Positions 28,253 to 37,642 of a stretch of 64,000 bases of DNA are shown one piece after another. Position 1 is the stretch's first letter. The number at the start of each line of letters is the position of its first letter. The translations under genes were made by a program, and so were the position numbers. Origin of the DNA: Halalkalibacterium ligniniphilum (lineage in GTDB: Bacteria > Bacillota > Bacilli > Bacillales > Bacillaceae_D); the NCBI RefSeq assembly GCF_000334155.1, contig NZ_ANNK01000144.1:62001-126000 (forward strand), in the 5' to 3' direction. The notes below the pieces were generated by a model. That model worked only from the letters and a program-made list of their open reading frames with translations. It had not been told where the DNA came from and made no database searches.

Positions 28253-28549
28253 CTAATACTTGCCCTTAAAAAAAATAACTGCAACGAATATAACTGCAAA
28301 ATCTCTGCCAAAAGGCTTAAACCAACTGTCGTCAGGAATAAAATACATTGCCAAAAGTATTGACGATAAGCCCATAATAACATTAACCCAAATTACGTTA
28401 TGAATTTTTATTTTACCAGATAAAAAGCCAATTATAATAATATAGATTACAGAACCTAAAAACAAAAAAGGTGCTTCTTCACGTTTTACATGTTGCCCAT
28501 ATTCGTAAAAGTGAAACAAGAATGGAGCAGGTATTAAAGTAAGAATCAA
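28253..28549 (-). CDS. Small membrane protein, hypothetical, possibly with a nonsense codon near its start
   Basis: A 98-residue protein with three to four hydrophobic segments and a conserved-looking opening LIPAPFLFHFYEYGQHVKRE. Family not recognised. The listed TTG start has no ribosome site. A strong AAGGAGG lies before an ATG at 28564 in the same frame, but that reading goes ATG AAG ATT TTA TGA, so a stop at codon 5 (28550-28552) interrupts it. The gene may be freshly inactivated, or translated from the TTG. Confidence 0.55.
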   Translation of the reverse strand: MILTLIPAPFLFHFYEYGQHVKREEAPFLFLGSVIYIIIIGFLSGKIKIHNVIWVNVIMGLSSILLAMYFIPDDSWFKPFGRDFAVIFVAVIFFKGKY

Positions 28550-28758
28550 TCATAAAATCTTCATAAGTCTAACGCCCTCCTTATCAAAAACCTTAACATA
28601 TATAAATACCATTTTGATTATTTTTTGGGAAATACCTCTTCATACAGATAGGTAAGGGCTAAAGTACCATCAACTTATTATCTAGTAACCTTTGCATTAA
28701 AGATAAGGATAAATCCTCAATATGTTGTAGAATAACTGGATTTAGTTATATTTTTCAT

Positions 28759-30666
28759 TTAAATACTACGTTCTTTAATCTGTTTTACAATTCTCTTTTT
28801 AAAACTTTCAAAAGGAACACTATCTGATTGTTGATCCCCATATTTTCTAACATTTACTGCATTTTCTTTAACTTCGTTATCACCTAGCACCAGCATATAT
28901 GGGATCTTTTGCATATGTGCTTCTCTTATTTTGTACCCTAGCTTTTCATTACTTTTGTCAATTTTCACCCTTACTCCTAATTGCTTCAGTTCCGATTGAA
29001 TCTGTAAACAATAGTCAAAGTGAACTTTTGAGATAGGGATAATTTGGACTTGTATCGGTGCAAGCCATACAGGAAAAGCACCTGCGAAATGTTCGATTAA
29101 AATACCAAAGAAACGATCAATGGATCCAAAAATAGCACGATGAATAACAACAGGTCGAACCTTTTCGTTATTTTCATTGACATAAGTTAAATCAAATTTT
29201 TCTGGCATCTGAAAGTCAAGTTGGATTGTTGCACATTGATGGCTTCGTTTTAATGCATCTTTAATATGAAAATCAATTTTCGGCCCATAAAATGCCCCAT
29301 CCCCTTCGTTTAAGTGGTATTTAATTTTTAAATTTTTCAGTACATTCTTTAATGCTCCTTCAGAAATTTCCCAAAGGTTGTCATCACCTAATGAATCCTC
29401 TGGACGTGTTGAAAGCTCCACTGAATAGTCAAAACCAAAAGTACGATATACTTGGTCAATTAGATAAAATACTTGTTTAATTTCACTTTCAATTTGATCC
29501 TCTCGAACAAAGATGTGGGCATCATCCTGACAAAATGTACGAACCCGAAGCATTCCATTTAAAGCACCACTGTATTCATGACGGTGAACCTGACCAAATT
29601 CCGCCATTCGAATCGGTAAATCTCGATAAGAGTAAAGGTTGTTTTTAAAAATCAGCATATGACCCGGACAATTCATTGGTTTCATTGCGAATTTTTTATG
29701 CTCAACTTCAGTGAAGTACATATTTTCGTGATAATGGTCCCAATGACCCGATTTCTCCCATAATTGTTGATTCATCATAAATGGAGTACGAACCTCATCG
29801 TAAGAAGCACTGTTTTGAAGTTCACGAGAGAAATTTTCTAATTCATTTCGAATGATTTGTCCTTTTGATAGATAAAATGGCATTCCCGGTGCTTCCTCAG
29901 AAAACATAAATAGCTCCAATTGTTTCCCTAATTTACGGTGATCTCGTTTGGCTGCTTCTTCTAAGAAATTTAGATATTCATTTAAATCCTTTTTCTTTTT
30001 AAATGCCACTCCATACACTCGTTGCAGAACTTCATTTTGACTCTCACCTCGCCAATAAGCACCTGATACACGAGTTAATTTAAAGGCTTTGATGAAACCA
30101 GTAGATGGAAGATGCGGACCTCGACAAAGATCAATAAATTCTCCTTGTTGATAAAGAGTTATTTTTTCACCTTTTGAAATGTCCTTTAATATTTCTAACT
30201 TAAATGGCTCACCTTTTTCTTCAAATAACTTTTTCGCTTCTTCATATGAAACTTCCATTTGCTTTATTTCTAAATTCTCGTTTATAATGTTCTCCATTTC
30301 TTTTTCAATGGCAAGTAAGTCATCAGAATTCAAACTTTGTTCCAGCTTTAAATCATAGTAAAATCCATCTTCAATGACTGGACCTATCCCTAATTCCACA
30401 TGTCCATAGAGTCTCTTCACAGCTTGCGCTAATACATGCGCTGAAGAATGTCTTAAAATATGCAATCCTTCTTCCGAATCTAAAGTTAAAACAGAGAGTT
30501 CCGCATCTTTTTCTATCTTGTAGCTTAAATCGACCAGTTGTTCATCTACTTTCCCTGCAACTGCACTTTTACTTAAACTTGAACTAATGGACTCTGCTAC
30601 ACTTTTTACGGAAATGCCTTTTGGAAATTCCTTTATTTTTCCGTCTAGAAATTGAATTTTAATCAT
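28759..30666 (-). CDS. thrZ: Threonyl-tRNA synthetase (ThrZ-like)
   Basis: A 635-residue class II synthetase charging tRNA-Thr. It has a TGS domain (residues 1-60), an editing domain with HSSAHVLAQ near residue 72, and a catalytic core with MNCPGHM, motif 2 FGQVHRHEYSGALNG and FCQDDAHIF, and motif 3 VIHRAIFGSIDRFFG. The C-terminal anticodon-binding domain follows. The ATG at 30666 is preceded by AAGGAG; the longer frame would run into the leader terminator. Two tandem T-box leaders precede it, as for the inducible thrZ of Bacillus subtilis, hence the name; thrS is the alternative. Confidence 0.93.
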   Translation of the reverse strand: MIKIQFLDGKIKEFPKGISVKSVAESISSSLSKSAVAGKVDEQLVDLSYKIEKDAELSVLTLDSEEGLHILRHSSAHVLAQAVKRLYGHVELGIGPVIEDGFYYDLKLEQSLNSDDLLAIEKEMENIINENLEIKQMEVSYEEAKKLFEEKGEPFKLEILKDISKGEKITLYQQGEFIDLCRGPHLPSTGFIKAFKLTRVSGAYWRGESQNEVLQRVYGVAFKKKKDLNEYLNFLEEAAKRDHRKLGKQLELFMFSEEAPGMPFYLSKGQIIRNELENFSRELQNSASYDEVRTPFMMNQQLWEKSGHWDHYHENMYFTEVEHKKFAMKPMNCPGHMLIFKNNLYSYRDLPIRMAEFGQVHRHEYSGALNGMLRVRTFCQDDAHIFVREDQIESEIKQVFYLIDQVYRTFGFDYSVELSTRPEDSLGDDNLWEISEGALKNVLKNLKIKYHLNEGDGAFYGPKIDFHIKDALKRSHQCATIQLDFQMPEKFDLTYVNENNEKVRPVVIHRAIFGSIDRFFGILIEHFAGAFPVWLAPIQVQIIPISKVHFDYCLQIQSELKQLGVRVKIDKSNEKLGYKIREAHMQKIPYMLVLGDNEVKENAVNVRKYGDQQSDSVPFESFKKRIVKQIKERSI

Positions 30667-30693
30667 AACAATAAACACTCCTTTTAAAGTAAT

Positions 30694-30934
30694 AAATAAA
30701 AAAAACACACACTCATCCCTATGGCAAGGGACGAGTGTGTTTTAACCCGTGGTTCCACCCAATTTCCCATAAGCTAAGAAATAACTTATGGCTCTGGTGC
30801 TGTAACGTAGCATGGACGATATTGGATACTTAAGTTCCCCAATACAGCTCAAAGGCGGTAAGTTATTTTCCTAAGTTAGGAAGTTCGCAGCTTATTCTTC
30901 CCTCTCTGAAAACCGTAAAATAATTCATGTCCTT
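30694..30934 (-). promoter_or_regulatory. T-box leader 2 (proximal) of thrZ
   Basis: On the minus strand it begins AGGACATGAATTA and contains the GAGAGG motif, a likely ACC (Thr) specifier after AACTT, the conserved T-box GGGTGGAACCACG, and a terminator stem of about 16 bases ending in a T-run at about 30693-30703. Uncharged tRNA-Thr would stabilise the antiterminator. Confidence 0.92.
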
Positions 30935-30962
30935 TTCATCGCAATCATTTTTATATAATTGT

Positions 30963-31200
30963 AAAACAAAAAACGCACTCATCCCTACGGCAAGGGACGA
31001 GTGCGTTATACTCGTGGTTCCACCCAATTTCCCATAAGCTAAAAGGTAGCTTACGGCTCTGGTGCTGTAACGTAGCATAAACCGGTATTGGATACTTAAT
31101 TCCCCAATACAACTCAAAGGTGGTAAGATACTTTCCTGCGTTAGGAAGATTTCAGCTTTCCTTCCCTCTCTGGAAACCGTAAAAAGTAACTCATGTCCTT
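30963..31200 (-). promoter_or_regulatory. T-box leader 1 (distal) of thrZ
   Basis: A second complete T-box with the same order: AGGACATGAGTTA, GAGAGG, likely ACC specifier after ATCTT, GGGTGGAACCACG and the terminator CGCACTC...GAGTGCG with T-run at 30963-30973. It is very similar to leader 2, so it arose by duplication; the two terminators act in series. Confidence 0.92.
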
Positions 31201-31782
31201 ATCAGTGCTTTTTAAATTTAAACAATTAAATTATTTTATACATTACTATAAATTCTCATAAACAGCAACACTTATCTTATCTTCTTAAATAAAGACTGTA
31301 ATTTCAATTAGCCTTACTTGACATAATGTAGTAAAGTGGACCTTATCGTCAAAACACAAGTTTCAAAAAAAGCAGTGGGTCTAAGCTAATAAAAATTTTA
31401 GTGGAATAATAAAATACCCTTTACAAAGGGCACACTTTATTGAAAAGTTGGGTAGGCTCTAATTTGAGTAAAATTTGCATGCTAATAAGGCGAATCTTGT
31501 CGTACAATAGACATAGGAGTCTTCCCTCCTTCGAATTTGTTTGGTCACTTACAAAATTCGACTTTTGGAGAGGAACTCCTTTTTTATCCCTTGAACCCTT
31601 GGCTCATAATATGAAATTTATTTACTTAATTAAGTTTATGTTTATGTAAAAATTTTTTGATCCTGTCTTTGAATGTTTGTTAACTCGTCACTTCTTTTAC
31701 TATAGTATCCAAGCAAAAATAGAATTAATTGATAAGGCTGAGCATACACAAAATATAGAGGAATATTGTAATACTACCATAG
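31201..31782. other. Intergenic region upstream of the thrZ leaders
   Basis: About 580 bases. The thrZ promoter must lie in 31205-31260 on the minus strand, but no convincing -35/-10 pair was picked. A 69-codon plus-strand frame at 31440-31649 lacks a ribosome site and looks non-coding. Confidence 0.3.
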
Positions 31783-32148
31783 CTAATTACAACCCATGAA
31801 ATCATTAGAGTAATTAAGGACTGGGGGTACGGCTGGACAAGAGGTTATACAAGCTCCTGCAATTAACCTTGCAACTGTTAAATCTATTAAAAGTACTCCT
31901 GAAATACAAAGAGCAACCTCATTAAAACCTAGAGTTGAGAATCCTGGTTCATTTCCAGTCGCATTCTTTAAAGTATTCAGTTCTTCTTGAAGTACATCAT
32001 TACTAACATAATCTATATCTGTAACTTCACTTTGCATTAAATTCCCGTCAAAGTAAGATGAAATAACAAATTTATTATCTTTACTTTTCGTAATCAAAGT
32101 TTCTGAATAACTTATAACTTGATTATCGGAATCAAATACTAAAGTCAC
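31783..32148 (-). CDS. Unrecognised peptide-like protein with hydrophobic Cys-containing C-terminus
   Basis: A 121-residue frame from GTG 32148. The middle is polar (SYSETLITKSKDNKFVISS); the last 45 residues are hydrophobic with four Cys, including CISGVLLIDLTV, GACITSC and a final MGCN. An upstream frame from ATG 32275 encodes a signal-like IIVVIVVGTV and NGKLNNDSAKKIDTALS. It joins this frame if one base is removed from the A-run at 32182-32185, so the intact gene may have been a secreted precursor of about 163 residues. A bacteriocin-like peptide is possible but not shown. Confidence 0.5.
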   Translation of the reverse strand: MTLVFDSDNQVISYSETLITKSKDNKFVISSYFDGNLMQSEVTDIDYVSNDVLQEELNTLKNATGNEPGFSTLGFNEVALCISGVLLIDLTVARLIAGACITSCPAVPPVLNYSNDFMGCN

Positions 32149-32294
32149 ATTGCTTATAAGACTATATTGAGCTCCTTCTACTTTTCATACTGAGTGCTGT
32201 ATCAATCTTTTTTGCTGAATCATTATTTAATTTACCATTACTGACTGTACCAACTACAATAACTACAATTATCATATTTATTTTTTCTTTAGGT

Positions 32295-32636
32295 TTGGTA
32301 CTATGGTACAGAACTTCTATTAAATATATTTTTCATGAAAAATATTTATTAATAAAAGGCGGTCCATTTAAGAGAAGAATTTCATATGAGACCATATCAA
32401 AAGTTTCTCCAACAACAGATAAACTCACTGGTTTCCGTATTACACCATCTGACAAAGGTATAGAACTTTCTTTTGAATCAAAAACTAACATGAAATTCTC
32501 ATTGGAAAATAAGAGTACTTTCCTCTCTGAGTTAAGAAAAAGATGTCCTAATGCAGACATATCAAAAGATCATGAATTTAAATCACTATTTCTTTATCGT
32601 ATCCCACTAACATTTCTGAACTTTACGACAAAATAG
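32295..32636 (+). CDS. PH-domain (DUF1200/YyaB-like) protein, probably truncated at the N-terminus
   Basis: A 113-residue frame starting at a TTG without a ribosome site. KYLLIKGGPFKRRISYETISKVSP and the later FLSELRKRCPNADI match small Bacillus PH-domain proteins of the DUF1200/YyaB type. These normally have two N-terminal membrane helices. The same frame stays open upstream to 32160 and encodes such helices (TTIIIFIFSLGLVLWY), but no start codon is visible there. Related PH-domain proteins such as SunI act as bacteriocin immunity factors, which is of interest beside the divergent peptide gene. Confidence 0.55.
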   Translation: MVLWYRTSIKYIFHEKYLLIKGGPFKRRISYETISKVSPTTDKLTGFRITPSDKGIELSFESKTNMKFSLENKSTFLSELRKRCPNADISKDHEFKSLFLYRIPLTFLNFTTK

Positions 32637-32668
32637 CCCACTATAATTTTTTATCTGTACGCTAGGAT

Positions 32669-32806
32669 ACGGCTTTTACGCTGAAGGAGGCTCTGGAAAA
32701 TGAAGTCGCGCTAACAAAAGCCTTGACGCAAAAATTAAAGGCCTCCTACGGTGGCTATGCAGAAGGCCGAGAGGAAGCAAGAGAATATTATAAGATTGTC
32801 AGTTAA
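32669..32806 (+). pseudogene. Orphan C-terminal fragment, unrecognised
   Basis: An open frame of 45 codons between two stops, reading KEALENEVALTKALTQKLKA and YAEGREEAREYYKIVS, with no start or ribosome site. Composition looks coding. It is likely the tail of a lost gene, followed by a perfect hairpin terminator. Confidence 0.4.
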
Positions 32807-32867
32807 GGGTAGGGCTTTATTTCTTACTTATTCAAGAAAAGAGCGCGATTACTGAGCAAGAAGTAAT

Positions 32868-32913
32868 AGGGTGAAACATATTAGACATGACTAATATGTT
32901 TCACCCTTTATTT
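32868..32913 (+). terminator. Perfect 17-base hairpin terminator
   Basis: AGGGTGAAACATATTAG pairs without mismatch with CTAATATGTTTCACCCT, followed by TTATTTTAT. No intact gene precedes it now. Confidence 0.8.
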
Positions 32914-33039
32914 TATATGACTTTCTTCGATTTTGGTCTTGATAAATTACAAACGGTACGACATTATTTCAAATCCACACCGTATAAGGCGGTTCCATCT
33001 AAGTCTAACGTAAGGTTTAATATATCATGAATAGACTTT

Positions 33040-33110
33040 TGAGCCCTTGCTACTTCTGCCTTCACGGCTCGGGACTTTCACCCTGTAGATTGTACCCATG
33101 CTGGGCGCAC
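33040..33110 (-). mobile_element. 5' fragment of a group II intron (probably class C)
   Basis: On the minus strand it starts GTGCGCCCAGCATGGGTAC at 33110 and continues with AGGGTGAAAGTCCCGA and GTGAAGGCAGAAGTAGCA. These are the conserved domain I opening elements of group II introns common in Bacillaceae. Similarity ends after about 70 bases and no reverse transcriptase follows, so it is a truncated relic. It begins directly after the terminator of the Wadjet operon, the type of target used by class C introns. Confidence 0.75.
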
Positions 33111-33156
33111 CAAAAATGGGAGCATAACCAATTAATATAGTTTTGCTCCCATTTTA
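33111..33156 (-). terminator. Terminator of the Wadjet operon
   Basis: AAAATGGGAGCA and TGCTCCCATTTT form a perfect 12-base stem with a T-run on the minus strand, about 75 bases after jetC. Confidence 0.8.
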
Positions 33157-33229
33157 CTAACTGCGCATCGTTGCTTTGTTTGCTAATATGGAATTTAGCA
33201 TTTCAAACTTTTCATTATCATCAACACGA

Positions 33230-36200
33230 CTACTCAAACAACACCATTTGCTCCATCTCTCCAAGTCTACCAATTGATATTGGTTCATGGTCTTGGAAAT
33301 AGGCATGATGTAACCATTTTTCTTTCGTCATGACTTTTTTCGTAGCGTCCACTGATTCTCGCAAGCGGCAACTATAAATAACAGGGAAAAAGTCTTGCAG
33401 AAATTTCCCTTCTGCATGAGCCGTTAGAGCAATGATTTGAAATCCTAATTGCTCGGCCACAAAGAACACTGGGCTTAAAACATGATCACTCGAAGCCTTT
33501 CCAAACGGATTGTCCAAGATGACAGCTCTGTGACGTTTCATGTTTGGTTGAATATGCTGTTTTTTCTCAGCGACATAATTTAAGATCCCTAAGAAAAGAG
33601 TCATGTTCTTACTCCATTTTTCGCCCCCAGACCAAACGTTACTTTGTTCCCATGAATACGATCTTGTTGTCACCTTGTTATCATTTGTCACCTTACGACA
33701 GTTCACTTTCATCCCTTCATTCTTCATCACCATTTGAAGCAACTGCTTGGATTGAAGCTTCATTTCGATTTCTTTTCGTACTTTCCCCTCATCTTGAATT
33801 CCTTGATCATTTTTAAAATGATCGGATTCAAGCTGCTGGAGTACCCTTTCGAGATGATCACGAATTCGAGTTTTTCCGTCTTCCTCTTCCCATTCTGGAA
33901 TCGTAAATGTGAAAATCTGTTTCCAACCATCTCCAACTTTTACTCTTGTCTTTTTAGGGATCAGCTTCAATTCTTCAACCAGCGTTTTTAAGTGAGCATG
34001 AACCTGATTAATGAACGCTTGAAGCTCGGCATCCTTTTGACGGATATGTTCATTTGCATAATTGGTGGCTCTTTCCACACTTGCGAGCATGTTTTTCTTA
34101 AAATCAAGTAAATCTTCGTACGTTCGTTTGTGTTCAATCCCATTTTCAGCCATCCTTCTCATTTTCACATCCGTAATCGTCTGACAAAATTGTCTAAAGG
34201 ATTGCTTTTCACGGTCGACCTTCTCGCATTCTTTTTCTACTATTTCTCTTGCTTGTTCAAGTACCTTAACGATCGAGTTTACAAATTGTTTCCGATTATA
34301 GGAGAATTCTAGGCTTTCTTCTGAACGTAACGACATTGCGACAATACCTGGTGCATTAAAGTGATGCTTTTCAATAAAACGTTCTAAACCTCGTTCTGCT
34401 TCTTCAATACTAGATAGCTCATGTCCTATTCTCTTCTTCTCTTGCTCTAGGTAGCTTTTGCTTTCTTTTAGCTTTACTTTTTGTCTCTTTAATTCATTTT
34501 TCACTTCTTCTAATGGTGAAGTAAATTCATCAATCGCTTCATCAGGATAATCTTTTTGAAATTGCTCGATCTTGGTTTGCCATTTCCCTTTTTGATTTTC
34601 TTTTGCGGACAATTTATTATGTACATCTTGTTTTAGGGACGTTACCTGATGCTTTAGCCGTTCGATTTTTCCCCATAAACCCTTCAATAACTGCTTACCG
34701 TCACTTGGAAAAAGAACCTCTTCATCAAGCATACTATGCTCGATACGAAGCTGTTCCATAGCCCTTTGAGTACGTTCAATGCCCTCCTTTGCATTTGCCA
34801 ATTTCGCCTTCCATTCATTGTAACTCACACTCATTTCGCGAATTTTATATTCTAGGTTACGTACTTTCTCTTGAATCGTCTTTTTGCTCTCATTTGTATA
34901 CAGTGGAATGAGAGATTCGATCGCAAGAAAGTCTTCATCTCGTTTTAAAATCAATAATTCCGTTTTTAAAGAGCGAATTCGCTCTTCTAACCCTTGCTTT
35001 TGTTCTATGAACGATTCATATTGATGTTTTGCACTCTTCGTTTCTATTTCAACGGTCTCAAGCTGTTCTTTTAGCTGCATTTCCTTCTTTCTAGCGTCTT
35101 CTACCTCTCGACTGTATTGGAGATAAAGACTGCCTTTATCAATTTTCCACTCAAGTCCTTTCATTTCATCCTGATGCCTTGCAACCGTATCTTTTAGAAG
35201 CGTATGCTTGGAGCGTAACTCGACGATCCATTTTTCTTCATTTTGAATTTTGAGAGTGAGTTGCTCTAGTTGATTTAATAGCTTTGAGCGTTCATCACTT
35301 AACTGGGTTATTTTTTCATAGGAATGTTGTTCCATAAATTGTCTAAATGCTTCATGGATTCTTTCCCAAGCTTTGATTTCCTTTTCTTTTTGCTCTCTTG
35401 AAATGGTTGTTTCCTTTGCACTTTTCGTGATTTCTTTTTTCCATTCTTGAAAGGATTCATCTTCCATTCCCTTGCTCCAATGAAGAGGTGCTACCCACGA
35501 ACTTCCTCCTTCTCCTTGATGAACGCTAACAGCTTCTTCTGTTGTCATTACATGAATCGGGAATTGAAGTCGATCCGCTACTCCGTTTAATTTTTCTTGC
35601 AAAGGCGCCTTCGATTTATTTGTTGTAATCAATGTTAATGACCAAAGAGGGTAGCTTCTTTTCTCCTCATAATCACTCTTTTCTAAAGACTGCAAATACT
35701 CTATCCCTGTGATTAAATAATCGAACTGATTTTTCCAAGATTTTAACTGAGACTCCACAAATGCATCTCCGAAGAAGGTATCTTGCTTACCGTAATCATC
35801 TGCAAATCGATGTGCAACTCGCTCTACATATAATAGTTGGTTTCTTTCATGCCTTAGTCTTTCAATTGTTTCTTCTATTCTAGAAGCAATCGAGATCTCA
35901 TTTTCGTAAACGTTCTCAAGAGCTGCCCATTGAGGACGAACAGAAGTCAGTTTTGAAATCAAGACTTTCTGATCTTGTTCCATCGCACGAAGCTGATAAA
36001 CAATCGTTTCATGCTCACGCTCTCGTTTGCCTTTTTCCTCTTGTAGCTCTTCTTTGCGAGCTTGCGCCTCACTGTTCTCCATATGAATTTGCTTTTCCTC
36101 TTGACGTAATCGAATGATCTCCTCATCTAAAAATTGAAAACGATGATTCCAGTTTGCGATTTCGTTTTGTACACGCTCCTGCTTTGGATTGGCTAATAGC

Positions 36201-37642
36201 TGCTGCTCTAGCTTGTCCATATCCTTTGCTCGAGTTTCAATCCGACTTTCAATGCTAGAAAGATCCTTTTGTTTTTCGGTTTCTTTTTCTTGCAATTGGT
36301 TCAAACGATGTTCAGCTTGTTGAAGCTGATTTTCGATCGGATTAAGCTCAAAGGACACACCTTTTAACTCTTTCTCGATCTCCTCAATTTTCCCCATAAA
36401 AAAACCAAGTAACCTTCGCTTAGCCTGTTCTAGTTGCTCCTCAAGCTCCTGAAGATCCTCCACCTGATTCAACTTCTCTATTTCCTCTTCTATATACTTA
36501 AGCTGGTCTTGGAAATTTTTCTGTTCCACCTTAAGCTCCGCCAGTTTAAGGGAATAATAGTCTATTTGATTCCCATCAAGCTCTTCCTCTAGCTCGGATT
36601 GTTTCGCAAAAACCTGTTCGTAGTCTTTCGTATAGGTATGAAGGGTCAATTCCTCAACTGCAATATCATAAGAAGCAGACCTTACATCATGCTTACGTTC
36701 TTTTTTCTTCCATTCCTCTAGCTTCTGTAAGATAGACGTTTGTTCATCCATCGCCTTTTTCTTTTGCAGTTGGGTTTCTTCCCATGTGCCTTTAGCTTTT
36801 TGCTTTGTTTTTTCGTATGCTCGCTTGCTATGATGGAGCTGCTCAAACGTATGAACAAATTTTTCCAATTCCACTTGAATTCGTTTGTTTTCTTCAATTG
36901 TCTCTTTTAGCTTTTTATACTGCTTAAAGCTTGTATGCTGTTTTTCAAACATGTCAGCAAACATTTGGCTATTATGTCCAGCAATTGAATTTTCTACAGT
37001 CGGAATTAATAACCGATCGAACAATTGATTTGTACTTTTGCAATCATCAAAGAAAGCCTCGACTCCACCTTCCGTACTATTTATTTTTACGACACTTTCC
37101 CACTCGGTGGAAATAATATGATACTGTTCTTCAAGAAAGCTTCGATACTCTTTAATCGTTTGGAAGGTGTGAGCTAAGAAAGAACGGTCACGCATTTGGC
37201 TATAATAATCTTGCATTTCTCCTCGTTCAGCTGTTCGTTTCAACTCTGTCCCATCTCGCACAAAGGGAATGCCCTCAATTCCATTTGGGTCATTTGCTTC
37301 ATATTCATAGACGTAACGTAATGAATCGAGGCCATGCTTGGTCATATAAAGGGTAACAGCCGTGACCACGTAGCGTCTTGGCTGATCATTGGTAATCCAT
37401 TCGATCGCAATATGAGCAGGTGCGTTTTCAAGGACCAATGTCTTTTTGATTTGCCGCTCTGCTAAATTCGTATGGGGAATAATCGCCTGCAAAGCTGTCT
37501 GAATTAGGACTGTTTTTCCGCCACCATTTTCAAGTAAAATCGCTCCATTATGCCCATCAAATAAAAACGTTTCATCGTTATAGCGCTTGTTCCCTTCTTC
37601 ATACACAACATTTGTTAATCGAATTTTACTGATCGCCGGCAT
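33230..37642 (-). CDS. jetC: Wadjet JetC: SMC/MukB-like ATPase
   Basis: A protein of about 1470 residues with the SMC-like plan: an N-terminal ATPase half with Walker A LLENGGGKTVLIQ near residue 38, about 1100 residues of Glu/Lys/Gln-rich coiled coil, and a C-terminal half with the signature NVWSGGEKWSKN and Walker B VILDNPFGK. JetC drives DNA loop extrusion in the Wadjet complex, which recognises and linearises small circular DNA such as plasmids. The ATG at 37642 has AAAGGACGG upstream and overlaps jetB by 17 bases; the longer frame from 37699 is less likely. Last gene of the operon. Confidence 0.88.
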   Translation of the reverse strand: MPAISKIRLTNVVYEEGNKRYNDETFLFDGHNGAILLENGGGKTVLIQTALQAIIPHTNLAERQIKKTLVLENAPAHIAIEWITNDQPRRYVVTAVTLYMTKHGLDSLRYVYEYEANDPNGIEGIPFVRDGTELKRTAERGEMQDYYSQMRDRSFLAHTFQTIKEYRSFLEEQYHIISTEWESVVKINSTEGGVEAFFDDCKSTNQLFDRLLIPTVENSIAGHNSQMFADMFEKQHTSFKQYKKLKETIEENKRIQVELEKFVHTFEQLHHSKRAYEKTKQKAKGTWEETQLQKKKAMDEQTSILQKLEEWKKKERKHDVRSASYDIAVEELTLHTYTKDYEQVFAKQSELEEELDGNQIDYYSLKLAELKVEQKNFQDQLKYIEEEIEKLNQVEDLQELEEQLEQAKRRLLGFFMGKIEEIEKELKGVSFELNPIENQLQQAEHRLNQLQEKETEKQKDLSSIESRIETRAKDMDKLEQQLLANPKQERVQNEIANWNHRFQFLDEEIIRLRQEEKQIHMENSEAQARKEELQEEKGKREREHETIVYQLRAMEQDQKVLISKLTSVRPQWAALENVYENEISIASRIEETIERLRHERNQLLYVERVAHRFADDYGKQDTFFGDAFVESQLKSWKNQFDYLITGIEYLQSLEKSDYEEKRSYPLWSLTLITTNKSKAPLQEKLNGVADRLQFPIHVMTTEEAVSVHQGEGGSSWVAPLHWSKGMEDESFQEWKKEITKSAKETTISREQKEKEIKAWERIHEAFRQFMEQHSYEKITQLSDERSKLLNQLEQLTLKIQNEEKWIVELRSKHTLLKDTVARHQDEMKGLEWKIDKGSLYLQYSREVEDARKKEMQLKEQLETVEIETKSAKHQYESFIEQKQGLEERIRSLKTELLILKRDEDFLAIESLIPLYTNESKKTIQEKVRNLEYKIREMSVSYNEWKAKLANAKEGIERTQRAMEQLRIEHSMLDEEVLFPSDGKQLLKGLWGKIERLKHQVTSLKQDVHNKLSAKENQKGKWQTKIEQFQKDYPDEAIDEFTSPLEEVKNELKRQKVKLKESKSYLEQEKKRIGHELSSIEEAERGLERFIEKHHFNAPGIVAMSLRSEESLEFSYNRKQFVNSIVKVLEQAREIVEKECEKVDREKQSFRQFCQTITDVKMRRMAENGIEHKRTYEDLLDFKKNMLASVERATNYANEHIRQKDAELQAFINQVHAHLKTLVEELKLIPKKTRVKVGDGWKQIFTFTIPEWEEEDGKTRIRDHLERVLQQLESDHFKNDQGIQDEGKVRKEIEMKLQSKQLLQMVMKNEGMKVNCRKVTNDNKVTTRSYSWEQSNVWSGGEKWSKNMTLFLGILNYVAEKKQHIQPNMKRHRAVILDNPFGKASSDHVLSPVFFVAEQLGFQIIALTAHAEGKFLQDFFPVIYSCRLRESVDATKKVMTKEKWLHHAYFQDHEPISIGRLGEMEQMVLFE

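Noticed and set aside
30863-31117. 84-codon frame inside the T-box leaders
   Set aside because: The bases are explained by two conserved T-box RNA structures.
30694-31200. Direct repeats resembling a CRISPR-like array
   Set aside because: Only two long units, both matching T-box structure; no spacers or cas genes.
31440-31649. 69-codon plus-strand frame before the T-box region
   Set aside because: No ribosome site, no recognisable motif; composition looks non-coding.
33230-37642. Housekeeping SMC, MukB or SbcC identity for the large ATPase
   Set aside because: The overlapping partners (kleisin-like, DUF6063-like and Toprim-like) are those of Wadjet, not of chromosomal condensin or SbcCD.
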